From NCBI GenBank assembly GCA_027038805.1, contig JALWGO010000121.1:1-12840 (forward strand): a stretch of DNA of 12,840 nt. The letters are read 5' to 3'. Shown here piece after piece: positions 5,535 through 12,066 of this stretch. This DNA is from Thermoprotei archaeon. Its GTDB lineage: Archaea > Thermoproteota > Thermoprotei_A > Sulfolobales > WANQ01. The stretch's first letter is position 1. Every line of letters begins with the position of its first letter. Under the pieces are notes generated by a model. It was not told the DNA's origin, did no database searches, and saw only the letters and a list, made by a program, of their open reading frames with translations. Both the position numbers and the translations under genes were made by a program.

Positions 5535-6719
5535 ATGGCTACTGTTAGTGATGATCATATAAACATAGATATAGAATCTCTCATGGAGTATGTTAGGTTC
5601 CTTGAGAGAAGAATAAGAGAGCTAGAGACCGAGAGGGCTTCACTTAGAAGAGAGTTAAAGTACTATAAGAGCGAAGTAGAGAAACTAATGGCTCCCCCGT
5701 TAATTGAAGCCATGGTACTAGAAATACTAGATGATAATAGGGCTATAGTTAAAAGCACTACTGGTCCAAACCTAATAGTAAATATAAGTAATTCAATAGA
5801 TAGAGAGAAGCTGTTACCCGGTACCAGGGTAGCATTAAATAATAGAGGATCAATGATAGTTGAAATACTACCCCGCAGCGAAGATCCTTACGTAAGAGCA
5901 ATGGAGGTTATAGAGAGACCCAAGGTGACATTCAATGATATAGGAGGATTAAGCAAACAAATACAAGAGATTAGAGAAGTAGTAGAGCTACCACTCAAGC
6001 ATCCAGAACTCTTTAGAGAGCTTGGCATAGATCCACCTAAGGGAGTACTACTTTACGGTCCCCCTGGTTGTGGTAAAACACTACTAGCTAAAGCTGTAGC
6101 ACATGAAACAAATGCGACTTTCATAAGAGTTGTAGCTTCAGAATTTGTGCAAAAATTCATAGGTGAAGGAGCAAGAATCGTAAGAGAAGTGTTTAGACTA
6201 GCTAGACGCAAAGCCCCTACAATTATATTCATTGACGAAATAGATGCTATAGCAGCCAAAAGACTCGATGTAGGTACAAGTGGAGAAAGAGAAGTCCAAA
6301 GAACACTCATGCAACTCCTTGCAGAAATAGATGGATTCGACCCTCTAGATAACGTTAAGGTTATAGCCGCAACCAACCGTATCGACATCTTAGACCCAGC
6401 GATATTAAGGCCGGGCAGGTTTGACCGAATAATAGAAATACCTCTCCCCGACAAGAACGGTAGATATGAAATATTAAAGATACATACAAGGCGAATGAAG
6501 CTGGCTGAAGATGTAGATTTATGGAGAATAGCTGAAATGACTGCTGGAGCTAGCGGAGCAGATATTAAAGCAATATGTACTGAAGCTGGCTATAACGCGC
6601 TACGCAGTAAACGAAAGATTGTTAGAATGGAGGACTTCATCAAAGCAGTTCGAAAAGTTCTAGGCATGCCGGGAGCCAGGGCTAGGGGCGCCTATAATAG
6701 CGTGGGTATGAGTATATGA
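5535..6719 (+). CDS. pan: Proteasome-activating nucleotidase (PAN), lacking a C-terminal HbYX motif
   Basis: A hexameric AAA+ unfoldase that feeds substrates into the 20S proteasome. Numbered from ATG 5535 (394 aa), it has an N-terminal coiled coil (about 12-53), an OB domain opened by the conserved MAPPLIEAMV, then the AAA+ module: Walker A GPPGCGKT (175-182), pore loop KFIGEG (207-212), Walker B IIFIDEID (230-237), sensor 1 ATNR, arginine fingers RPGRFDR and sensor 2 region GASGADIKAIC. The C-terminus is GAYNSVGMSI; canonical PANs end in hydrophobic-Tyr-X, which opens the proteasome gate, and that is missing. No other frame near the stop encodes it. The frame also opens at GTG 5496 (407 aa), but AGGGG 6 nt before the ATG and the TATA position favour 5535. 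The stop overlaps the next gene (ATGA). Confidence 0.95.
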   Translation: MATVSDDHINIDIESLMEYVRFLERRIRELETERASLRRELKYYKSEVEKLMAPPLIEAMVLEILDDNRAIVKSTTGPNLIVNISNSIDREKLLPGTRVALNNRGSMIVEILPRSEDPYVRAMEVIERPKVTFNDIGGLSKQIQEIREVVELPLKHPELFRELGIDPPKGVLLYGPPGCGKTLLAKAVAHETNATFIRVVASEFVQKFIGEGARIVREVFRLARRKAPTIIFIDEIDAIAAKRLDVGTSGEREVQRTLMQLLAEIDGFDPLDNVKVIAATNRIDILDPAILRPGRFDRIIEIPLPDKNGRYEILKIHTRRMKLAEDVDLWRIAEMTAGASGADIKAICTEAGYNALRSKRKIVRMEDFIKAVRKVLGMPGARARGAYNSVGMSI

Positions 6720-7231
6720 GGAGAAAAATAAGTCAAATTACAAGAGAAGATTTTTATAAACTCAAACAAGTAATAGATTACCAGTTTGGCCCAAAGATAA
6801 GCGACATACTACTAGGCAGTTCCAATAATCTATCCCGAATATACGCGTACAAATCCCCTAATACTTTAAGAATAAGAGAAGTATATCTAGAAGACAAGCC
6901 CCTATTCACGATACGCGCCGAGGATTTCAAAATATTATTAAGAATATATGGTGCGTATCTCTTATGGAAAAATACTCGTACACCGGAATATAGGGTTGTT
7001 GTAGTCAGCGATATTGCAGAATACATTGAAAATGGCGGTAATGTCTTTTCTAGACACGTTCTAAGCGTAGATGAAAACCGCAGATATGGTGATGAGGTAA
7101 TAGTAGTAGATGAAGATGATCGTCTTCTAGGAGTTGGCACATTGAAGTTATCTCCGGAAGAAATATTATTCTTTACAAGAGGTGAAGCTGTAAGAATACG
7201 TGAAACAGTTAGAGACTTAGAACCGAGGTAA
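6716..7231 (+). CDS. C2+PUA RNA-binding protein, probable detached C-terminal part of archaeosine TGT
   Basis: A 171-aa protein. Residues 92-165 form a PUA domain: RVVVVSDIAEYIENGGNVFS, GDEVIVVDEDDRLLGVG, then LSPEEILFFTRGEAVRIRE. The N-terminal 85 residues (VIDYQFGPKISDILL, then RIREVYLEDKPLFTIR and a helix) resemble the C2 domain that precedes PUA in full-length archaeosine transglycosylases and in ArcS. Full-length archaeal TGT has the order catalytic-C1-C2-PUA; the TGT gene in this window ends after C1, so this protein plausibly supplies C2-PUA in trans to grip tRNA. It sits in the PAN operon, its ATG overlapping the PAN stop by 4 nt. The alternative is an independent PUA RNA-binding protein; the two readings are not separable from sequence alone. 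Confidence 0.82.
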   Translation: MRRKISQITREDFYKLKQVIDYQFGPKISDILLGSSNNLSRIYAYKSPNTLRIREVYLEDKPLFTIRAEDFKILLRIYGAYLLWKNTRTPEYRVVVVSDIAEYIENGGNVFSRHVLSVDENRRYGDEVIVVDEDDRLLGVGTLKLSPEEILFFTRGEAVRIRETVRDLEPR

Positions 7232-7236
7232 TTATT

Positions 7237-7959
7237 ATGTCGAGAAAGAACGTACGGATAGAGCTATTTGAAAAGGTAGAGTTAAGTAAACATATAGTTG
7301 TGACAGGATTTCCGGGTTTTGGCTATACTGGATACATAGCTACGAGGTACCTAGCAAAAGAGAGGAAGCTTGACAGAGTTGGTGTTATAATAACTAGTAG
7401 ATTACCAGAATACACTATGCTAGAAGATTATGGAATAACTTTTCCCTTCGAAATATTCAGCGACAATGAGAAACTCACTGTTATAGTAAACCATGTACTC
7501 CCTGATAAAAAGGATAGGCAAGAATACGCTCAAACACTTACCAAATGGCTAAAGGAAAACAGTGTCTCTGAGCTAGTTCTAATAGGAGGATTAGATAAAC
7601 GCTTTAAAAAGGGAGAAGAAAAATACCGCTGGTTCTCCACATCTAGTTATAGTAAAACACTAGAAAGCCCACTAATGGAGAAAGGATTGTATATAATAGG
7701 GCCCCTAGCATATACGGTAATGTATGCAGAGTTATACAAAATACCAAGTATCGTTATACTACCATATACGGAGCCTCTTCAATTTGACCCAAGAGCTGCA
7801 GCTACAGCTATAGAAGTCTTAAACGAACTCTATGGTTTCAAGGTAGATACAAGTAAACTATACGAAGATGCCGAAAGACTGGAAAAAGAAATTAGCGAAT
7901 TAATAAAGAAACAGGAAGAAGCAGCCAAGCATGTCACTGGAGAGAGAGTATACATGTAA
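7237..7959 (+). CDS. PAC2-family proteasome assembly chaperone homologue ending in an HbYX motif
   Basis: A 240-aa protein of the PAC2 (PbaA/PbaB-like) superfamily: VVTGFPGFGYTGYIATRYLA (21-40), a central sheet with LVLIGGLDKRF, GPLAYTVMYAELYKIPSIVI, then PRAAATAIEVLNELYGF and a C-terminal charged helix. The last residues are GERVYM, so the protein ends hydrophobic-Tyr-X, the motif by which proteasome activators dock in alpha-ring pockets. Archaeal PbaB is reported to bind and activate the 20S proteasome through such a tail. It is the third gene of the PAN operon, 5 nt after the PUA gene's stop. Since PAN itself lacks HbYX, this protein may help recruit or activate the proteasome (inference). 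It is convergent with tgtA, 28 nt apart. Confidence 0.9.
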   Translation: MSRKNVRIELFEKVELSKHIVVTGFPGFGYTGYIATRYLAKERKLDRVGVIITSRLPEYTMLEDYGITFPFEIFSDNEKLTVIVNHVLPDKKDRQEYAQTLTKWLKENSVSELVLIGGLDKRFKKGEEKYRWFSTSSYSKTLESPLMEKGLYIIGPLAYTVMYAELYKIPSIVILPYTEPLQFDPRAAATAIEVLNELYGFKVDTSKLYEDAERLEKEISELIKKQEEAAKHVTGERVYM

Positions 7960-7987
7960 ACTAACAAGACCTCAATAATTCTGTTTA

Positions 7988-9568
7988 TTAAATATTTATG
8001 AACTCTATAACTAAGTGCTTGAATAAGTACTTATTTATATCGTGCTTTAATGAATCAGTTACCTTGATACTCCAATTAACGTCCTTTGCCGAAAACACAT
8101 AGATATTTCTTTTCTCAGTAGCCGTGCTGTCAAGTTTTCTCAAAAACTTGAGGAAGAACTCTACTAGATCCTTTAACACGCTCTCAGATATGTAGTCCGG
8201 AATCTCGAATTGGAATAGAGGATATACATCTATTATATTTAATGGAATTAGACCGAAGAAGGGAATATAAAATATAACTTCGGAATAATCCATGTTATTT
8301 ACAGTATTCTCAACAACCCTCTTTACATATAATGATAAATCTTTCTTTACATGTGAATTTAAGGGTAAAAACAATATGTTTTCGTATTCTGGCATATACG
8401 TTTGCATTATTTTCTGACGATGCCTCATTACATGAGGTCTGTATATTGACGGAGCATCGTATAGGAATATACCTCTAGCTAGTGATTTGAATGAGGGGGC
8501 TCGTTTTTCCATATAGTTATGGTATCTTATTAACGTCTTAAAAGCGTCATAAAGAGAGGGGTGACTTTTAGCTTTCTCCTCAAGAAGCTCCCATAGCCTA
8601 TTTTCCCTTATAGCTTGTTTAACGTTCTTCAACTCCTGGTGAATTACATATAAATTATGTTTTGCTATTAGTTTTATTCTATCCTTTTTATTCATTTCCT
8701 TTAATTCTTTAACACTATACTTGCTACATATAGGGCAAACACATGGAAGATAATCTAGTTCTTGTAGTCTAACAGTTCCTCTAGGCGTCATTAACCTTTC
8801 ATCTCGCGCGTAAAGTATATATGATGCTGAATCAAAGGTGTCTATGCCTAAAGCAACCATGAATGGTATTATCATTGGGTGACCTGCTCCAAACAAGTGC
8901 ACTGGCTTATCTGGAGGAAGCCTCATTTTTGCTTCCGCGACGATACGAATAATTGTTGAATAATCGTATCTTTCAAGTAATTTTGTAGGACTTCCTATCG
9001 CATATAAACCAAATGTATTATATACTATAGGATTCCATGCATGCTCTACCGCTTCCAGTATTGCGTCAATATAGGGTGCTCCTTGAATGGGATAAACCCA
9101 TAAGTTATTGCTTCCTCTTATTATGTCTATTACTCGTAAAGCCCTCCTATATGTTTCCCTTACACTTTCTAAAGCTTCTGATAGCGATGCATTACTAGGT
9201 GTGGGTTTATCTAATATAACTGATATGTCTGAACCTATACTTATTTGGTATCTAACTATCTCTATAGGATCTGCCTCCACATAACCATAATGTAGCTCTT
9301 GATATGCACCAGAATCAGTCATTATCGGTCCATCGAATCCTAAGAGATTATGTAACTTTCTCTCTACAGCTTCGCTATCATAATATTTGTTTATAAGCCA
9401 AGCATTTGTTATAATAGCGGAGAAACCTATGTCTCTTATATCTTGTAAGGATAATTCTTGTTTACGAGGATTTATTACTGGAAAAAGATAGGGGGTTTCT
9501 ATTTTACCGTGCCTAGTAGTTATTACACCTATTCTACCAGCTAGATCCTTATCCTTTATTTCAAACAT
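7988..9568 (-). CDS. tgtA: Archaeosine tRNA-guanine transglycosylase, catalytic + C1 domains only
   Basis: Exchanges guanine 15 in the tRNA D loop for preQ0, the first tRNA step of archaeosine synthesis. Of 526 residues, the TIM-barrel catalytic domain (1 to about 350) has TDSGAYQ with Asp85, the nucleophile region GIDTFDSASY with Asp246, and zinc ligands Cys276, Cys278, Cys281 (CVCPIC) plus His304. The C1 domain begins near 360 (YRPHVMRHRQKIM, FFGLIPLNIIDVYPLFQFE) and the protein ends soon after it. Full-length archaeal TGT is about 580 residues with C2 and PUA domains; these are absent here and probably encoded at 6716-7231. The ATG at 9568 lies 9 nt after the Sm gene stop, with TAGGT overlapping that stop as ribosome binding site, so the two form an operon. 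Confidence 0.95.
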   Translation of the reverse strand: MFEIKDKDLAGRIGVITTRHGKIETPYLFPVINPRKQELSLQDIRDIGFSAIITNAWLINKYYDSEAVERKLHNLLGFDGPIMTDSGAYQELHYGYVEADPIEIVRYQISIGSDISVILDKPTPSNASLSEALESVRETYRRALRVIDIIRGSNNLWVYPIQGAPYIDAILEAVEHAWNPIVYNTFGLYAIGSPTKLLERYDYSTIIRIVAEAKMRLPPDKPVHLFGAGHPMIIPFMVALGIDTFDSASYILYARDERLMTPRGTVRLQELDYLPCVCPICSKYSVKELKEMNKKDRIKLIAKHNLYVIHQELKNVKQAIRENRLWELLEEKAKSHPSLYDAFKTLIRYHNYMEKRAPSFKSLARGIFLYDAPSIYRPHVMRHRQKIMQTYMPEYENILFLPLNSHVKKDLSLYVKRVVENTVNNMDYSEVIFYIPFFGLIPLNIIDVYPLFQFEIPDYISESVLKDLVEFFLKFLRKLDSTATEKRNIYVFSAKDVNWSIKVTDSLKHDINKYLFKHLVIEFINI

Positions 9569-9577
9569 AGACTATAC

Positions 9578-10027
9578 CTACGTACTACTGCTCTTGCCTT
9601 GCTTCGAAGATATGTATTTCTCAAATATACTGTAAACCTTCTGTGCTAGCGGGCCAGAACCCTCTACACCATTTCTAGTAACCTTTATCCCATAGACCAT
9701 TACCGTTTCTATTTCTGGATACACCTTTATTGCTCCAGGCGCAAGTTTCAATTCTCTTTCAAGTATTTCAGCGAATTCTTGTGGATCAAATAATTCTTGC
9801 TGCGGTATAATAATCTCTGATATCTGCTGCCCCCGTATCAATACTTTATGAAATCTCTCACCTTTCTCGTTTACAGCATCCGATAACAATACGTTCAGAG
9901 ACTGATTGTCTATAGCTTCAACTACCCCCTCATAGTGTCTTCCATCAACAAGACGAACAAATATCTTCTTACCCTGCCAGCTACTTATCTCTGATACTAG
10001 CCTACGAGACACCATTGTCATACTCAT
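9578..10027 (-). CDS. Sm-like archaeal protein with C-terminal extension (SmAP3 type)
   Basis: A 149-aa protein. Residues 15-75 form an Sm fold: the Sm1 motif GKKIFVRLVDGRHYEGVVEA with IDNQSLNVLLSDA, and the Sm2 motif KVLIRGQQISEIII containing the signature Ile-Arg-Gly. Residues 80-140 form an extra alpha/beta domain with a hydrophobic strand (IETVMVYGIKVTRNGVEGSG), as in SmAP3 of Pyrobaculum, which is longer than ordinary 75-90-aa SmAPs. A low-complexity SSKQGKSSST tail ends it. Rings of such proteins bind U-rich RNA; the SmAP3 role is unknown. It shares an operon with tgtA. GGGAG 6 nt upstream supports the ATG at 10027, although ATGs at codons 3 and 5 are possible. It is divergent from rpoG. 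Confidence 0.9.
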   Translation of the reverse strand: MSMTMVSRRLVSEISSWQGKKIFVRLVDGRHYEGVVEAIDNQSLNVLLSDAVNEKGERFHKVLIRGQQISEIIIPQQELFDPQEFAEILERELKLAPGAIKVYPEIETVMVYGIKVTRNGVEGSGPLAQKVYSIFEKYISSKQGKSSST

Positions 10028-10062
10028 ATTTTACTCCCAGCACAGTGTATTAGTATAGACAG

Positions 10063-10072
10063 AAATATAAAG
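10063..10072. promoter_or_regulatory. Shared TATA element between the Sm-protein gene and rpoG
   Basis: AAATATAAAG is near-symmetrical and lies in the only AT-core region of the 67-nt divergent spacer. Rightward it is about 27 nt from the GTG at 10095, predicting a leaderless rpoG mRNA. Leftward (CTTTATATTT) it predicts initiation at about 10042, 15 nt before the Sm gene ATG. One element could therefore orient TBP both ways, or two boxes overlap. Confidence 0.4.
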
Positions 10073-10094
10073 CAACTTTACATAAACGTGCTCG

Positions 10095-10463
10095 GTGACC
10101 TCTGTGGATGTACTTGAATTAGAATGCAGCAACATAATGATTACTAAATCAAAGATACCATTAGTTGACCTCATAACGGCAACTTGTAATAATCAAGTAG
10201 AATTAACATTCGATATACATAGAGAACTCAACATCTTCAAGAATACTAAGAAAATAAAGCTCAAAATTCTTAAAGAGAAACCAGACTGTAATCCAAGCAC
10301 AGATTATTGTGGACAAGGCTATGTTTTCTCAATAACTAACGCCGACGGTAAAACTAAACTGTTGATCTCAATAGGCGGTTATATAATTAGACTATTAGGA
10401 GACTTTAAACATAACTTTAAGCCAATGGATAAAGTATATGTGAGAATATGTAGCACTAGTTAA
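10095..10463 (+). CDS. rpoG: DNA-directed RNA polymerase subunit Rpb8 (RpoG), crenarchaeal type
   Basis: A small RNA polymerase subunit found in hyperthermophilic Crenarchaeota and korarchaea and orthologous to eukaryotic Rpb8; it has an OB-like beta-barrel. The 122-aa protein shows the family course from memory: SKIPLVDLITATCNNQVELT, FDIHRELNIFKNTKKIKLKI, KEKPDCNPSTDYCGQGYVFS, LLISIGGYIIRLL and, near the end, PMDKVYVRI. The blocks (D/F)YCGxGYV, ISxGGYxxR and PMDKVYV are the most telling. The start is GTG at 10095 (alternative GTG 10104); the TATA element 27 nt upstream fits a leaderless transcript starting at the first GTG. It is divergent from the Sm gene. Identification is by remembered family pattern, so slightly less certain than the larger genes. 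Confidence 0.78.
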   Translation: MTSVDVLELECSNIMITKSKIPLVDLITATCNNQVELTFDIHRELNIFKNTKKIKLKILKEKPDCNPSTDYCGQGYVFSITNADGKTKLLISIGGYIIRLLGDFKHNFKPMDKVYVRICSTS

Positions 10464-10678
10464 TCACTTAACATACAACATTTTAAATAAAATACATTAT
10501 AATAGGGATCTACACGAATACCTTTAACAACTTTCCAAAGAAAGTATTTAATAATAAGAGTGTAGGTCCTGTATTAGTTATTGAAACAAATAATGAGAAA
10601 CACTATATAAAGGTTTATGAAATCTCCCGTAAAGACGACTTAAATTTAGATGAATATAATAGATTCATAAATGCTTTA
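10464..10678 (+). other. Spacer between rpoG and the HerA gene, probably coding for the HerA N-terminus
   Basis: This is very AT-rich. TTTTAAATAAAAT (10481-10493) is a plausible TATA region. From 10487 to 10678 the frame of the HerA-like gene is open without a stop. It encodes about 60 plausible residues, including GIYTNTFNNFPKKVF and SVGPVLVIETNNEKHYIKVY, which look like the N-terminal HAS-barrel of HerA proteins. No ATG, GTG or TTG exists in this frame upstream of 10679. Candidate non-standard starts are ATT 10496, ATA 10499 or 10502, ATC 10508 and ACG 10514. Confidence 0.5.
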
Positions 10679-12055
10679 ATGAATAGCATAGATAATTTAG
10701 AAAGTCTCTATAGCGTTGTAAGCCTAATTAAGAAAAACTATTACACCACATACTTAGTGATTTATTCAAAAACGTTTGAAAGATTAATTGAAAACATTTA
10801 TTCATTTAATAAGATAGCCAATATTTTTAAACCACAAATCAATATAAGTGATAGAACAAATTTTAAATTAAAGGACTATATTATCCTTCCTCTTATCGCC
10901 GCAAAGATGAGAAAAAATAGTATCCCAAAAATACATTATGTTTTAACTAAATCAGAAGTAAACTATCCGAAAAGAGAATTAAGATATGACGAGCACATTT
11001 TAATGAATAAAACATCAATACAAAACAATGAGTACATCGTATTAGGAAGAAGCTTAAACATTTATCCAGAAATAGACGCGCTACTACCAATAGAATACTT
11101 ATACAGACATACACTAATAATGGGTGGAAGCGGTAGCGGGAAAACAACGACAGCCAAGAAGATAATAACCTCGCTGGCTAGAAAAAAATATGATGGATAC
11201 ATAATTATTTTTGACTGGCATAGAGAGTATACTACTATAAGTAGTAGATATGATACCAGAATCTATATGCCAGGGAAACCTGGCAAAACAAACATAAGCA
11301 TTCCTCCAATAAATTGTAACACTGATCTTGAAACAACCCTGCAAATTATTGAAGCATCTCTTCAATTAACTCCTCCCCAAACGTATATGTTAGCGAAGAT
11401 TACTGAGAAAATATGTGAAAACAAAAACACAGCGACCTTCCTTGACATACTAAGAAGTATAGAGAACGAGAAAGAAAGAACCAGTATTAGAAGTGAGCTA
11501 GAAGTCATGCAAGCCCTTTATCGTAAAATCTATACTCTTGCAAGAGGCCAGGGCTTATTCTTATTCTCCAACAAGGATAGAATAAACGAAATTTTCATAA
11601 ATACAAATAATAGACCAAATATTATAGTCATCGATTTATCAACGATTATAAACGTAAAGTTAAGGACCATATATACTTCAATAATGCTTAAAACAATCTT
11701 TGAATATAAGTCACTGTATTTAATAAAAAACCCCATACTAATTATAATAGAGGAAACCCATAATCTGCTCCAATACAATAATATGATATTAGATCAAATG
11801 GTGGCAGAGTCTAGAAAATACGACCTAGGCTTTATTATAATAGAACAAAGCATAAATAATCTGACTAATAATATTATAGCTAATACATTTAATAAAATAA
11901 TACATAATACTGTCTCTCCAATTGATTTAGAAAAACTTAAACAAATAATACCATTGAGCTATGTAAGAATTTTGCCACGCCTATATATTGGCGAAGCTGT
12001 TTTTACAGGCGGAATCTTCAAGGAACCACTTATTATAAAAATAACTTATGAGTAA
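10679..12055 (+). CDS. HerA/FtsK-superfamily ATPase (HerA-like)
   Basis: A HerA-type hexameric ATPase or translocase; canonical HerA works with NurA nuclease in DNA end resection. Numbered from ATG 10679 (458 aa), Walker A is GGSGSGKT (149-156). The block IIIFDWHREY (176-185) corresponds to the HerA 'D-x-H-x-E-Y' block after Walker A. Walker B is IIIEETHNL (355-363) with tandem Glu358-Glu359, and the downstream motif is ESRKYDLGFIIIEQS (377-391) with Arg379/Lys380 and Gln390, typical of the superfamily. The N-terminal barrel is mostly missing from this start and probably lies in the open frame upstream. No nurA is adjacent, so it may be a HerA paralogue. Codons are dominated by Ile, Asn and Lys, more AT-rich than its neighbours. 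It is convergent with the thermosome gene, 11 nt apart. Confidence 0.88.
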   Translation: MNSIDNLESLYSVVSLIKKNYYTTYLVIYSKTFERLIENIYSFNKIANIFKPQINISDRTNFKLKDYIILPLIAAKMRKNSIPKIHYVLTKSEVNYPKRELRYDEHILMNKTSIQNNEYIVLGRSLNIYPEIDALLPIEYLYRHTLIMGGSGSGKTTTAKKIITSLARKKYDGYIIIFDWHREYTTISSRYDTRIYMPGKPGKTNISIPPINCNTDLETTLQIIEASLQLTPPQTYMLAKITEKICENKNTATFLDILRSIENEKERTSIRSELEVMQALYRKIYTLARGQGLFLFSNKDRINEIFINTNNRPNIIVIDLSTIINVKLRTIYTSIMLKTIFEYKSLYLIKNPILIIIEETHNLLQYNNMILDQMVAESRKYDLGFIIIEQSINNLTNNIIANTFNKIIHNTVSPIDLEKLKQIIPLSYVRILPRLYIGEAVFTGGIFKEPLIIKITYE

Positions 12056-12058
12056 AAA
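12054..12058 (-). terminator. Putative T-run terminator of the thermosome gene
   Basis: The minus strand has TTTTT 8 nt after the thermosome stop, and a second TTTTT at 12041-12037. Archaeal RNA polymerase commonly stops at such T-runs. It overlaps the 3' end of the HerA-like gene, and no hairpin is needed or seen. Confidence 0.35.
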
Positions 12059-12066
12059 TGTTACGG

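Noticed and set aside
6650..6730. Possible frameshift hiding an HbYX tail of PAN
   Set aside because: I read the other two frames over the last codons. One hits a stop within a few residues, and the other gives GAPIIAWV then stop; neither ends in hydrophobic-Tyr-X. The ATGA junction with the next gene also looks authentic.
6053..7140. Minus-strand frames opposite PAN and the PUA gene
   Set aside because: Low-complexity Ser/Leu-rich translations mirror the conserved coding strand, and there are no family features.
10947..11778. Minus-strand frames opposite the HerA-like gene
   Set aside because: Cys/Phe/Tyr-rich translations of AT-rich antisense DNA, with no conserved motifs.
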